Source: Bacteroidales bacterium (lineage in GTDB: Bacteria; Bacteroidota; Bacteroidia; Bacteroidales; B39-G9). Taken from it: a stretch of DNA of 12,005 nt. A model generated the notes under the pieces. The model worked only from the letters and a program-made list of their open reading frames with translations. It was not told where the DNA came from and did not search any database. Of this stretch, positions 1 through 7,532 are shown piece by piece. The stretch lies in assembly GCA_023145555.1 (NCBI GenBank), contig JAGLDO010000061.1, positions 1 through 12,005 of the forward strand, read 5' to 3'. Position 1 is the stretch's first letter. Every line of letters begins with the position of its first letter. The position numbers and the translations under genes are program-made.

Positions 1-2339
1 AAGCCGGTTTAAAATGTTTGCAAGGTAAAGCTATTGTTAATTCAATAAGTTTAAAAGAAGGCGAAAAAGCATTTATTGAAAAAGCCGAAAAAATTAAAAA
101 TTACGGTGCAGCTGTTGTGATTATGGCATTCGACGAAAAAGGTCAAGCAGTTACTTACGACGAAAAAATTAAAATTTGTAAACGTGCTTACGATATTCTT
201 GTCAACAAAGTAAATTATAAAGCTCAAAACATAATTTTCGACCCCAATATTCTAACAGTTGCCACAGGAATTGAAGAACATAATAATCTGGCTGTTGACT
301 TTATTAATGCAACTGCATGGATTAAAAAAAATCTCAAACATGCTAAAGTAAGTGGTGGAGTAAGCAATCTTTCGTTTGCATTTAGAGGTAATAACACCGT
401 TAGAGAAGCAATGCACTCTGTGTTTTTATACCATGCTATAAAAGCCGGAATGGACATGGCTATTGTTAATCCCGGGATGCTGCAAATTTATGACGAAATA
501 CCAAAAGATTTATTACAACTCGTTGAAGATGTTGTGCTTAACCAAAAAGACGATGCTACCGAACGATTAATTGATTTTGCTCAAAACATAAAAAATGTTG
601 ACGATAAAAAAATTAAAATTGCAGACTGGAGAAATCTTAATATTGACGAAAAACTAAAACATGCTTTAACTAAAGGTATTGTTGATTTTCTTGAAGAAGA
701 TTTGAAAGAAGCTTTAAAAAAATATAATTCAGGAATAGAAATTATTGAAGGTCCGTTAATGACCGGCATGAATTATGTAGGCAAACTATTTGGCGAAGGT
801 AAAATGTTTTTACCTCAAGTTGTTAAGACTGCAAGAGTAATGAAAAAGGCGGTTTCAATTTTACAACCATATATTGAAGAAGATCAAAACACAAAAACAA
901 AATCTGCAGGAAAAATTTTATTGGCAACAGTGAAAGGCGATGTTCACGATATTGGAAAAAATATTGTTAGTGTAGTTTGGTCGTGTAATAACTACGAAAT
1001 TATTGATATGGGAGTTATGGTTTCTACTAAAAACATAATAGAAACAGCAATAAAAGAAAAAGTTGACATTGTCAGCCTAAGCGGATTAATCACTCCGTCG
1101 TTGGAAGAAATGGTAAATGTTGCCAAACAAATGGAGCAAAATAATTTTACTGTTCCTTTATTGATTGGTGGTGCCACAACATCAAAAATTCATACTGCTG
1201 TAAAAATTGCACCCGAATATAGTGGTGCTACAATTTATGCCGGAGATGCCTCACAAGCAGTTATGGTTGTAAATAAAATATTGAACGCTAAGAAAAAAGA
1301 AGATTATATTAAATCGATATCTGAAGAATATAAAAAAATTAGAGAAGCCCACTATAATAAAAAAAGCATGGAATATTTGTCTTTAAAAGATGCCCGTAAA
1401 AACCAACTAACATTAAACTTTGACAAAGAAAAACCTATTATTCCAAAAATAAAAGGCGTTAAAGTTTTCGACAATTATCCGGTTAAAGATATTAAAGAAT
1501 ACATTAACTGGGATTTCTTTTTTAAAGCATGGGAATTAAAAGGCAGATTTCCACAAATACTTGACGACTCTAACGTTGGCATTGAAGCTCGTAAATTATA
1601 TGATGATGCTCAAATTTTGTTAGACGATATTATTAAAAACAATCTGCTTAAAGCAAAAGCTGTTGTAGGTTTTTTCCCTGCAAATTCTGTTAATGATGAT
1701 ATTGTAATTTATACCAACGAAACAAAAACAAAAGTATTAACAACTTTTCACACTTTGCGTCAACAGCAAGAAAAAGCTGATAGTAGCAAAAATTTATCAT
1801 TATCTGATTTTATTGCACCTAAAAATACCGGAATAAACGATTATATTGGAGCTTTTGCTTTAACAACCGGCATTAACATTGAAAAGCAGTTAAATAAAAC
1901 CGACGACTATCAAAACTTATTATTTAAAACAATTTCTGACAGACTCGCCGAGGCTTTTGCCGAGTTGTTACACTTAAGAGTTAGAAAAGAATTTTGGGCA
2001 TATGCTCCAAACGAAAATCTTAGTAAAAACGAATTAAAAAAAGCAAAATTTCAAGGTATTCGACCGGCAGTCGGCTATCCTGCTTGCCCAGACCATTCGG
2101 GGAAAAAGGGTCTTTTCGATTTATTGGATGTTGAAAAAAACACAGGAATAACTTTAAGCGAAAATTTTGCAATGTATCCAACGGCTTCAGTCAGTGGATT
2201 GTATTTTGCAAATAAAAATTCTAAATATTTCGGATTAGGTAAAATATCGAAAGACCAAGCTGTGGATTATGCAAAACGAAAAAATATTAGTATTAATCTG
2301 GCAGAGAGATTATTATCACAAAACTTAAATTATAAGTAA
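1..2339 (+). CDS. metH: Cobalamin-dependent methionine synthase, C-terminal part (5' end outside window)
   Basis: This enzyme moves a methyl group from 5-methyl-tetrahydrofolate through cob(I)alamin to homocysteine, giving methionine in the cytoplasm. The frame is open to the left edge (first whole codon at 3), and codons 3-29 read AGLKCLQGK, matching the interior of the folate domain, so this is a truncated view and not a start. Counting visible residues from the TTG at 18: the end of the folate-binding domain spans about 1-190. The cobalamin four-helix cap spans about 215-285. The B12-binding Rossmann domain carries the DxHxxG motif as DVHDIG at 308-313, with the cobalt-ligating His at 310. 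The C-terminal reactivation domain has the S-adenosylmethionine-binding RPAVGYPACPDHSGK at 682-696. The remaining length matches E. coli MetH from roughly residue 450 to its end, so the C terminus is complete. The homocysteine/zinc domain should lie just left of the window. metF follows on the same strand, but 423 bp away. Confidence 0.97.
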   Translation, partial: AGLKCLQGKAIVNSISLKEGEKAFIEKAEKIKNYGAAVVIMAFDEKGQAVTYDEKIKICKRAYDILVNKVNYKAQNIIFDPNILTVATGIEEHNNLAVDFINATAWIKKNLKHAKVSGGVSNLSFAFRGNNTVREAMHSVFLYHAIKAGMDMAIVNPGMLQIYDEIPKDLLQLVEDVVLNQKDDATERLIDFAQNIKNVDDKKIKIADWRNLNIDEKLKHALTKGIVDFLEEDLKEALKKYNSGIEIIEGPLMTGMNYVGKLFGEGKMFLPQVVKTARVMKKAVSILQPYIEEDQNTKTKSAGKILLATVKGDVHDIGKNIVSVVWSCNNYEIIDMGVMVSTKNIIETAIKEKVDIVSLSGLITPSLEEMVNVAKQMEQNNFTVPLLIGGATTSKIHTAVKIAPEYSGATIYAGDASQAVMVVNKILNAKKKEDYIKSISEEYKKIREAHYNKKSMEYLSLKDARKNQLTLNFDKEKPIIPKIKGVKVFDNYPVKDIKEYINWDFFFKAWELKGRFPQILDDSNVGIEARKLYDDAQILLDDIIKNNLLKAKAVVGFFPANSVNDDIVIYTNETKTKVLTTFHTLRQQQEKADSSKNLSLSDFIAPKNTGINDYIGAFALTTGINIEKQLNKTDDYQNLLFKTISDRLAEAFAELLHLRVRKEFWAYAPNENLSKNELKKAKFQGIRPAVGYPACPDHSGKKGLFDLLDVEKNTGITLSENFAMYPTASVSGLYFANKNSKYFGLGKISKDQAVDYAKRKNISINLAERLLSQNLNYK

Positions 2340-2380
2340 ATATTAGTTTGAAAGTTGAATCCATTCCGAAAAGTGTTTTT

Positions 2381-2465
2381 CGTCATTGCGATCCGCCAGC
2401 CGGCGGAGAAGCAATCCCTACGTGTTGATTAACAGATTGCTTTGGGCTTCGCCCTCGCAATGACG
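2381..2465. repeat. Dispersed palindromic repeat with cloverleaf folding potential
   Basis: The outer arms are a perfect 11-bp inverted repeat: CGTCATTGCGA at 2381-2391 and TCGCAATGACG at 2455-2465. Inside lie three more paired units. The first is hairpin TCCGCC/GGCGGA (2392-2397 with 2402-2407). The second is inner stem AAGCAATC/GATTGCTT (2409-2416 with 2435-2442), capped by TGTT/AACA (2423-2426 with 2431-2434). The third is hairpin GGGC/GCCC (2444-2447 with 2451-2454). Almost every base is used, giving a four-way junction. The GC content is far above that of neighbouring DNA. The CGTCATTGCGA...GAAGCAATC wording is one I recall as a widely dispersed intergenic repeat in many bacterial genomes. 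It has no coding potential. Mobility is inferred, not seen. Confidence 0.85.
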
Positions 2466-2498
2466 GCTATGAAGGCTTTCCGGAGTAGTCTCTGCTCT

Positions 2499-2517
2499 TT
2501 CGGATTTGTAATCCGAA
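2499..2517. repeat. Perfect short hairpin, TTCGGATT/AATCCGAA
   Basis: An 8-bp perfect inverted repeat with a 3-base TGT loop (arms 2499-2506 and 2510-2517). No T-run follows on the plus strand, so it does not look like an intrinsic terminator for metH. The preceding GGAGTAGTCTCTGC (2482-2495) and this hairpin together resemble a fragment of another common intergenic repeat family, from memory only. Confidence 0.6.
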
Positions 2518-2540
2518 TGAACTGCAAATAAAAATCAATC

Positions 2541-2573
2541 TCCCTAACCCCCTTCTCCAAGAGGGAATTCCCT
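2541..2573. repeat. TCCCTAACCCCCTTC-type repeat fragment with palindrome AGGGAATTCCCT
   Basis: TCCCT at 2541-2545 pairs with AGGGA at 2562-2566, and that second arm is also the left half of a perfect 12-bp palindrome, AGGGAATTCCCT (2562-2573), so two mutually exclusive pairings are possible. The C-rich start TCCCTAACCCCCTTCTCC is unlike the AT-rich surroundings and resembles an intergenic repeat seen in many bacterial genomes (recalled, not searched). Confidence 0.55.
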
Positions 2574-2595
2574 GCCGTGGCAAGTATATCCCATC

Positions 2596-2668
2596 CGTCA
2601 TTCCGGACTTGTTTCGGAATCCCTATCTTTCACTCAATTAACAGATGCTGAAACAAGTTCAGCATGAC
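2596..2668. repeat. Second dispersed inverted repeat (CGTCATTCCGGACTTG type) with two alternative folds
   Basis: The outer arms are GTCAT (2597-2601) and ATGAC (2664-2668). Local hairpins are ATTCCG/CGGAAT (2600-2605 with 2615-2620) and ATGCTGAA/TTCAGCAT (2645-2652 with 2658-2665). A competing long-range 9-bp perfect pair joins ACTTGTTTC (2607-2615) to GAAACAAGT (2650-2658). The element resembles the widespread GTCATTCCGGACTTG...CAAGTTCAGCATGAC intergenic repeat. It ends about 95 bp before the metF start, so it may sit just upstream of the metF promoter. Confidence 0.8.
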
Positions 2669-2726
2669 TGACTGGTTAGTTCATAAAAAATTAACAATCA
2701 TTTTTCACAATCTTCAGCATAATTAA

Positions 2727-2734
2727 TATCTTTA
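2727..2734 (+). promoter_or_regulatory. Possible metF -7 promoter box (TATCTTTA)
   Basis: TATCTTTA matches 7 of 8 positions of the Bacteroidota -7 consensus TAnnTTTG and lies 28 bp before the metF ATG. No clear -33 TTTG sits at the expected distance upstream, so the call is weak. It would place metF under its own promoter, downstream of the repeat cluster. Confidence 0.4.
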
Positions 2735-2762
2735 CAAAAAATAAAATTATAAAAAATTTACT

Positions 2763-3716
2763 ATGAGAGTTGTCGACCAAATAAATAAATCAAAAAAAAC
2801 TCTTTTCTCTATTGAAATAGTTCCACCATTAAAAGGACATGATATTAATAAAATCTATAATATTGTTGACCCCTTAATTGAATATAATCCTTCATTTATT
2901 AACGTTACTTATCATAAAGATGAGGTATTGCACAAAAAATTAAGTAACGGATTAATTGAAAAAAGAACCATAAGAAAACGTCCCGGAACTGTAGCTCTTA
3001 GTGCTGCTCTAAAAAATAAATATAATATAAATGTTGTATCACATCTCACTTGTGGCGGATTTACAAAGAATGAAACCGAAAATGCTCTTATTGATTTATC
3101 ATTTCTTGGCATTAATAATTTATTTGTGATTAGAGGCGATGCAGGTCCAAATGAAAAATCGTTTACTCCCGAAGAAGGTGGTCATGCTTATGCTATTGAC
3201 TTAGTGAAACAAATAAAAAACATGAATAATGGTAAATATCTATATAATGAGTCAGAAGATTCTATGCACACAAACTTTTCAATAGGTGTTGCCGGATATC
3301 CCGAAAAACACGCAGAGGCTCCAAATATTGAAACCGACTTAGAATATCTGAAACAAAAAGTTGATGCAGGTGCCGATTATATTATTACACAAATGTTTTT
3401 CGACAATGAAAAATATTTCAAATTTGTTGAGCTTTGCAGACAAAAAGATATTAATGTGCCAATTATTCCCGGATTAAAACCAATAGCTTTATTAAATCAA
3501 ATTAACGTATTAGCTCGAATTTTTAATGTTGAAATTCCCGAAGCACTGGTTAAAGAAGTAAAAAAATGTAAAACGAATAAAGAAGTAAACCAAGTTGGCG
3601 TTGAATGGACAATAAACCAATCGAAAGAATTGATTAAACATAATGTTCCGGTGTTACATTATTACACACTTGGTGCAGGTAAAGGTATTCAGGAGATTGC
3701 TAAGGCTGTTTTTTAA
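2763..3716 (+). CDS. metF: Methylenetetrahydrofolate reductase
   Basis: This flavoenzyme reduces 5,10-methylene-tetrahydrofolate to 5-methyl-tetrahydrofolate, the methyl donor for MetH encoded just upstream. At 317 aa it is slightly longer than E. coli MetF (296 aa) and forms a single TIM-barrel domain. Visible signatures in order: SIEIVPP at 16-22 with the presumed catalytic Glu18 (E. coli SFEFFPP); HLTC at 94-97; IRGD at 123-126 with the FAD-contacting Asp126; AGYPEKH at 177-183; ITQMFFD at 208-214; IPGLKPI near 235-241; and LHYYTLG near 298-304, the counterpart of E. coli FHFYTLN. The ATG at 2763 puts the catalytic Glu at the usual distance from the N terminus, and no better upstream start is seen. 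There is no strong Shine-Dalgarno sequence. The 423-bp gap filled with repeats argues against tight co-transcription with metH. Confidence 0.96.
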   Translation: MRVVDQINKSKKTLFSIEIVPPLKGHDINKIYNIVDPLIEYNPSFINVTYHKDEVLHKKLSNGLIEKRTIRKRPGTVALSAALKNKYNINVVSHLTCGGFTKNETENALIDLSFLGINNLFVIRGDAGPNEKSFTPEEGGHAYAIDLVKQIKNMNNGKYLYNESEDSMHTNFSIGVAGYPEKHAEAPNIETDLEYLKQKVDAGADYIITQMFFDNEKYFKFVELCRQKDINVPIIPGLKPIALLNQINVLARIFNVEIPEALVKEVKKCKTNKEVNQVGVEWTINQSKELIKHNVPVLHYYTLGAGKGIQEIAKAVF

Positions 3717-3810
3717 CAGAAGACAAATGATGAGTATATTTTAATTGTTTTTATCTTAGTATGTAAACAAAATAATATTGACTTTCCGAAAAATATCATA
3801 TATAAGAAAA

Positions 3811-3832
3811 GGGATTACAATTATGTAATCCC
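3811..3832 (-). terminator. Intrinsic terminator of pnp, possibly bidirectional with metF
   Basis: A perfect 9-bp stem, GGGATTACA/TGTAATCCC (3811-3819 with 3824-3832), has a 4-base loop. On the minus strand it lies 26 bases past the pnp stop and is followed by TTTTCTTATA. On the plus strand it is 94 bases past the metF stop and the following tract is less T-rich, so pnp is the main client. It is the only strong hairpin in this convergent gap. Confidence 0.8.
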
Positions 3833-3858
3833 TAAAACTATATTAAAATCTTAAAAAA

Positions 3859-5961
3859 CTATAACAAGGCTTTTCTTGAAAGTCTTAATTTTCCGTTTTT
3901 ATCAACCTCAAGTAATTTAACTTTTACAATATCACCAACTTTCAAAACTTCATCAACAGACTTGATACGATGTTTTTCTATTTCAGATATGTGTAACAAA
4001 CCTTCTTTACCCTGCATTATTTCAACAAAAGCACCAAAATTTGTAATTGTTTTAACCGGTCCTTCATAAACTTTTCCTACTTCAGGAACTGCTGTAATAA
4101 TTTTAATTCTATTAAGAGCAGCATCAATAAATTCTTTATTGATTGCAGAAACAGAGACAATACCTAAATTATCAACTTCTTCAACAGTAATAACAGAATT
4201 AGTTGTTGCCTGAATTTCTTGAATAATTTTTCCTCCAGGGCCAATTAAAGCACCAATAAGTTCTTTAGGGATAATTACTTTCTCAATTCTAGGAACGTGA
4301 GGTTTATAATCTTCACGTGGCTCACTAATAGTGTCAGTAAGTATTTTTAGTATGTGTAAACGACCTTCTTTAGCTTGATTTAAAGCTTGCTCTAAAATTT
4401 CATAAGGTAAACCGTCAACTTTAATATCCATTTGAGTAGCAGTAATTCCTTCTTGAGTTCCTGTTACTTTAAAATCCATATCTCCTAAATGGTCTTCATC
4501 ACCTAAAATATCTGATAAAACAGCAAATTTGTTTGATTTTACATCTGTAATTAATCCCATAGCAATACCGGAAACAGGTTTCTTAAGCTTAACACCAGCA
4601 TCCATAAGAGCTAAGGTTCCAGCACATACAGTTGCCATTGAAGACGAACCGTTTGATTCAAGAATATCTGAAACAACACGAATTGTATAAGGATTTGTTT
4701 CTGAATTGGGTATCATTCTTTTTAAAGCACGATGAGCTAAATTACCATGTCCAACTTCACGACGGCTAATACCTCTTGAAGGACGAGCATCGCCTGTTGC
4801 AAATGGAGGAAAATTATAATGAAGCAAAAATTTATCTCTACCTTGAAGCATTACTTCGTCAATAATTTTTTCATCAAGTTTGGTTCCAAGAGTTACAGTT
4901 GTTAATGACTGAGTTTCTCCACGAGTAAAGATAGCAGAACCATGAGCTGCCGGCAAAGAATCAATCTCACACCAGATTGGGCGAATTTCATTAGTTTTTC
5001 TTCCGTCTAAACGGATACCTTCGTCTAAAACAAGATTACGAACAGCTTCTTTTTCAACTTCACCGTAATATCTATTAATCATAGATTCTTTTATTTCTGC
5101 ATCTTCAGGTAATGAATCTATAAATTCTTGTTTTATTGCTTTAAAATTTTCTTCTCTTTTATGTTTACTTTCTGCTTTTTTGGCTACTTGATAAATTTTA
5201 TCATAAGTATCTTTATGAATTTTTTCTCTGAGCTCTTCATCATTTGTTTCGTGGTTGTATTCTCTTTTAACTGTACTTCCAACCATTTCAGCCAATTCTA
5301 TTTGAGCAGTACATTGTTTCTTAATAGCTTCGTGAGCAAATTTAATAGCTTCTAACATTTCTGTTTCAGAAACTTCATCCATTTCGCCTTCTACCATTAA
5401 AATATTATCGAAAGTTGCACCAACCATAATGTCAATATCAGCATCTTTTAATTGCTCAAATGAAGGATTGAGGACAAATTTATCATTAATTCTTCCAACT
5501 CTACATTCTGAAATTGGACCATTAAAAGGTATATCAGAAACTGCTAAAGCTGCTGATGCAGCTAATCCTGCTAAAGCATCAGGCATTACATCTTCATCCG
5601 CAGAAATGAGGTTTATCGTAACAAATGTATCTGCATGATAATTATCGGGAAATAATGGGCGTAAAGCTCTGTCAACTAAACGAGAAACAAGTATTTCATT
5701 ATTTCCGGGTCTGCCTTCACGTTTCAAAAATCCACCGGGAAATCTTCCGGCTGCTGCAAATTTTTCTTTATAATCTACTGATAATGGCATGAAATCCACA
5801 TCTTCTTTAGCATCTGTAGCGGAAACAACTGTTGCTAACAACATTGTTCCTCCCATTTTTACAACTACAGAACCGTCAGCCTGCTTAGCTAATTTTCCTG
5901 TTTCAATAGTAATTATTCTACCATCACCTAATTCAATTTCTGTTTTACTTAACTTATACAT
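3859..5961 (-). CDS. pnp: Polyribonucleotide nucleotidyltransferase (PNPase)
   Basis: PNPase is a trimeric 3'-to-5' phosphorolytic exoribonuclease that degrades mRNA and can add heteropolymeric tails. At 700 aa it has the full architecture: first RNase PH domain (about 5-140, with FPGGFLKREGRP at 74-85), an all-helical linker domain (about 235-310), and a second, catalytic RNase PH domain (about 317-540). The catalytic domain carries TRGET at 346-350, RREVGHG at 400-406 and GDEDHLGDMDF at 487-497, in which Asp488 and Asp494 match the E. coli metal ligands. A KH domain follows with GPGGK at 574-578, and then an S1 domain (about 627-698). The protein stops right after S1, without the charged tail many homologues have. 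It lies 98 bp downstream of rpsO, the order also found in E. coli. The start ATG (5961-5959) follows a purine-only leader in place of a classical Shine-Dalgarno sequence. Confidence 0.98.
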   Translation of the reverse strand: MYKLSKTEIELGDGRIITIETGKLAKQADGSVVVKMGGTMLLATVVSATDAKEDVDFMPLSVDYKEKFAAAGRFPGGFLKREGRPGNNEILVSRLVDRALRPLFPDNYHADTFVTINLISADEDVMPDALAGLAASAALAVSDIPFNGPISECRVGRINDKFVLNPSFEQLKDADIDIMVGATFDNILMVEGEMDEVSETEMLEAIKFAHEAIKKQCTAQIELAEMVGSTVKREYNHETNDEELREKIHKDTYDKIYQVAKKAESKHKREENFKAIKQEFIDSLPEDAEIKESMINRYYGEVEKEAVRNLVLDEGIRLDGRKTNEIRPIWCEIDSLPAAHGSAIFTRGETQSLTTVTLGTKLDEKIIDEVMLQGRDKFLLHYNFPPFATGDARPSRGISRREVGHGNLAHRALKRMIPNSETNPYTIRVVSDILESNGSSSMATVCAGTLALMDAGVKLKKPVSGIAMGLITDVKSNKFAVLSDILGDEDHLGDMDFKVTGTQEGITATQMDIKVDGLPYEILEQALNQAKEGRLHILKILTDTISEPREDYKPHVPRIEKVIIPKELIGALIGPGGKIIQEIQATTNSVITVEEVDNLGIVSVSAINKEFIDAALNRIKIITAVPEVGKVYEGPVKTITNFGAFVEIMQGKEGLLHISEIEKHRIKSVDEVLKVGDIVKVKLLEVDKNGKLRLSRKALL

Positions 5962-5974
5962 AACTTAAAATTTA

Positions 5975-6007
5975 TTTTTTCTTTCTCTTTTCTCTTCTTT
6001 CTTTTCC
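5975..6007 (-). promoter_or_regulatory. 33-nt polypurine tract in the pnp leader
   Basis: Read on the minus strand, 6007 to 5975 contains only A and G (GGAAAAGAAAGAAGAGAAAA and onward), ending 13 bases before the pnp ATG. It sits between the rpsO terminator and the pnp start. It holds AAGAAGAG- and AAAGAGAA-like segments but no AGGAGG. It may be an unstructured ribosome-recruiting or protein-binding leader. PNPase autoregulation through its own leader is known in E. coli, but applying that here is inference. Confidence 0.5.
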
Positions 6008-6026
6008 AACAAATCGTCGAATTAGC

Positions 6027-6055
6027 AAAAGAGGCAATTAAAAATTGCCTCTTTT
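6027..6055 (-). terminator. rpsO-pnp intergenic terminator
   Basis: A perfect 13-bp stem, AAAAGAGGCAATT/AATTGCCTCTTTT (6027-6039 with 6043-6055), has a 3-base loop and starts 4 bases after the rpsO stop on the minus strand. The U-run is the UUUU forming the 3' side of the stem, so it may work as a terminator or attenuator or as an RNA-processing hairpin. E. coli also has a terminator between rpsO and pnp. Confidence 0.82.
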
Positions 6056-6059
6056 ATTT

Positions 6060-6329
6060 TTATCTTCTTAATTTCAATGATTTTACAATCTCTCTATATC
6101 GTACAATGTCCTTTTCTTTAAGATAATTAAGTAACTTTCTACGTTTACCAACTAATCCTAATAAAGCACGTTGTGTACTGTAATCTTTTTTGTTGTTTTT
6201 TAAATGTTCTGTCAAATGACTAATACGGTATGAAAATAAAGCTATTTGTCCTTCTGGAGAACCTGTGTCTTTATTAGACTTTCCGTATTTATCAAAAAAA
6301 TCTTTTTTGATTTCTAATGTTAAATACAT
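6060..6329 (-). CDS. rpsO: 30S ribosomal protein S15
   Basis: S15 is a primary 16S rRNA-binding protein of the 30S platform; it contacts the central-domain three-way junction and forms an intersubunit bridge. The 89-aa product has normal family length. It shows the S15 core: DTGSPEGQIALFSYRI near 21-36, the HL..HLKNNKKDYSTQRALL segment near 38-57, the RRKLLNYL motif near 63-70, and a basic C terminus ending LKLRR. The ATG at 6329-6327 is the only sensible start. A good Bacteroidota promoter match lies 35 bases upstream, and a strong hairpin directly follows the stop, so the gene can form its own short transcript. pnp lies downstream and queA upstream. The truB/rpsO/pnp neighbourhood is also seen in E. 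coli, though here queA sits between truB and rpsO. Confidence 0.98.
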   Translation of the reverse strand: MYLTLEIKKDFFDKYGKSNKDTGSPEGQIALFSYRISHLTEHLKNNKKDYSTQRALLGLVGKRRKLLNYLKEKDIVRYREIVKSLKLRR

Positions 6330-6364
6330 ATTAATATAAATTTTTGTTTATAAATTTTAAAATG

Positions 6365-6372
6365 CAAAGGTA
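6365..6372 (-). promoter_or_regulatory. rpsO promoter, -7 box TACCTTTG
   Basis: On the minus strand TACCTTTG is a perfect match to the Bacteroidota -7 consensus TAnnTTTG. A TTAG at 6394-6391, 18 bases upstream, is a 3-of-4 match to the -33 TTTG. Transcription would start near 6358, giving a leader of about 30 bases before the rpsO ATG. Confidence 0.75.
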
Positions 6373-6439
6373 AAATTTTATTTTTATTTTCTAACACTTT
6401 AAATCTTTTTTTTTCCGCATTTGCTTATAAATAAAATAT

Positions 6440-7498
6440 TTATGGTACAATAATCAATGCATCGCCATATGTACCAAACTTATATTTTTCTTCAATAGCT
6501 GTTTTATATGTGGCATTAAGTAAATCATAACCAGTAAAAGCTGATACCATCATATATAATGTTGAGTATGGTAATTGAAAGTTGGTAATCATATAATTAG
6601 CAACATTAAAATCGTATGGTGGAAAAATAAATTTGTTTGTCCAACCCTCATATGGTTTTAAATAACCTGTAGTAGAAACTGAACTTTCTATTGTACGCAT
6701 TACGGTTGTACCAACAGCACAAATATTGCTTTTTCTTTTCTTTGCATTATTAATAGTATCAACAGCATCGTCAGGAATAATTATTTGCTCAGAATTCATT
6801 TTGTGTTTTGTAAGGTCTTCAACATCAACTCTTCTAAAGTTTCCCAATCCTGCATGAAGTGTTATTTCAGCAAATTCAATGCCTTTTATTTCAAAACGTT
6901 TTAAAAGTTCACGACTAAAGTGCATACCTGCAGTTGGTGCAGCGACAGCTCCTTCTTTCTTTGCGTAAACCGTTTGATATCTTTCACTATCTTCGGGCTC
7001 TACCTCTCTATTAATAAACCTGGGTAATGGAGTTTCTCCCAGTTCATAAATTTTCTTTTTAAAATCTTCATAAGACCCATCAAAGAAAAACCTCAAAGTT
7101 CTTCCCCTCGAAGTTGTATTATCAATAACTTCTGCAACTAATTCGTCTTCGGGTCCAAAATATAATTTATTTCCTATTCGTATTTTTCTTGCAGGATCAA
7201 CTAAAACATCCCACAAAAGTTCTTCTTTATTTAATTCTCTTAATAAAAACACTTCAATTTTTGCTCCGGTTTTTTCTTTGTTTCCATATAAACGTGCAGG
7301 AAAAACTTTAGTGTTGTTAAATATTAAAACATCTTTCTCGTTAAAATAATCAATTACATCTTTAAAAATTTTGTGTTCTATCTTACCGGTATTTTTGTGG
7401 AGAACCATTAACCGGCATTCGTCTCGATTTTTAGATGGGTGTAATGCAATTAACTCTTCAGGAAGTTTAAAATTAAATTGTGATAATTTCATTTTCAT
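6440..7498 (-). CDS. queA: S-adenosylmethionine:tRNA ribosyltransferase-isomerase
   Basis: QueA transfers and rearranges the ribosyl group of S-adenosylmethionine onto 7-aminomethyl-7-deazaguanine in tRNA, making epoxyqueuosine at the wobble position of GUN-anticodon tRNAs. The 352-aa product is of full family length. Signatures: LPEELIALHP at 12-21, a short RDECRLMVL near 25-33, FNNTKVFPARL at 60-70, AAPTAGMHF at 186-194, EITLHAGLGNFR at 211-222, AVGTTVMRTIES at 261-272, and the C-terminal ITNFQLPYSTLYMMVSAFTG (304-323). The ORF begins MKMK, and the second ATG (7492) is an equally plausible start. It lies 59 bp downstream of truB, so shared transcription is likely. No terminator is visible before rpsO, so read-through into rpsO is possible. 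Queuosine synthesis uses S-adenosylmethionine, whose methionine comes from the metH/metF pathway in this window. Confidence 0.97.
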   Translation of the reverse strand: MKMKLSQFNFKLPEELIALHPSKNRDECRLMVLHKNTGKIEHKIFKDVIDYFNEKDVLIFNNTKVFPARLYGNKEKTGAKIEVFLLRELNKEELLWDVLVDPARKIRIGNKLYFGPEDELVAEVIDNTTSRGRTLRFFFDGSYEDFKKKIYELGETPLPRFINREVEPEDSERYQTVYAKKEGAVAAPTAGMHFSRELLKRFEIKGIEFAEITLHAGLGNFRRVDVEDLTKHKMNSEQIIIPDDAVDTINNAKKRKSNICAVGTTVMRTIESSVSTTGYLKPYEGWTNKFIFPPYDFNVANYMITNFQLPYSTLYMMVSAFTGYDLLNATYKTAIEEKYKFGTYGDALIIVP

Positions 7499-7532
7499 TA
7501 ATCTTTTTTAAAATAAACAATCAATAACTTAT

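Noticed and set aside
18..20. TTG at 18 as the metH start codon
   Set aside because: The codons before it (AGLKC at 3-17) match the MetH interior and the frame is open to the window edge, so the gene is cut, not started here.
2367..2382. CGAAAA/TTTTCG hairpin as the metH terminator
   Set aside because: The stem is short and A/T-rich, has no following T-run on the plus strand, and overlaps the outer arm of the cloverleaf repeat.
5128..5638. Plus-strand open frames opposite pnp
   Set aside because: They lie entirely antisense to well-conserved PNPase domains, have no recognisable motif, and have low-complexity composition caused by the complementary coding strand.
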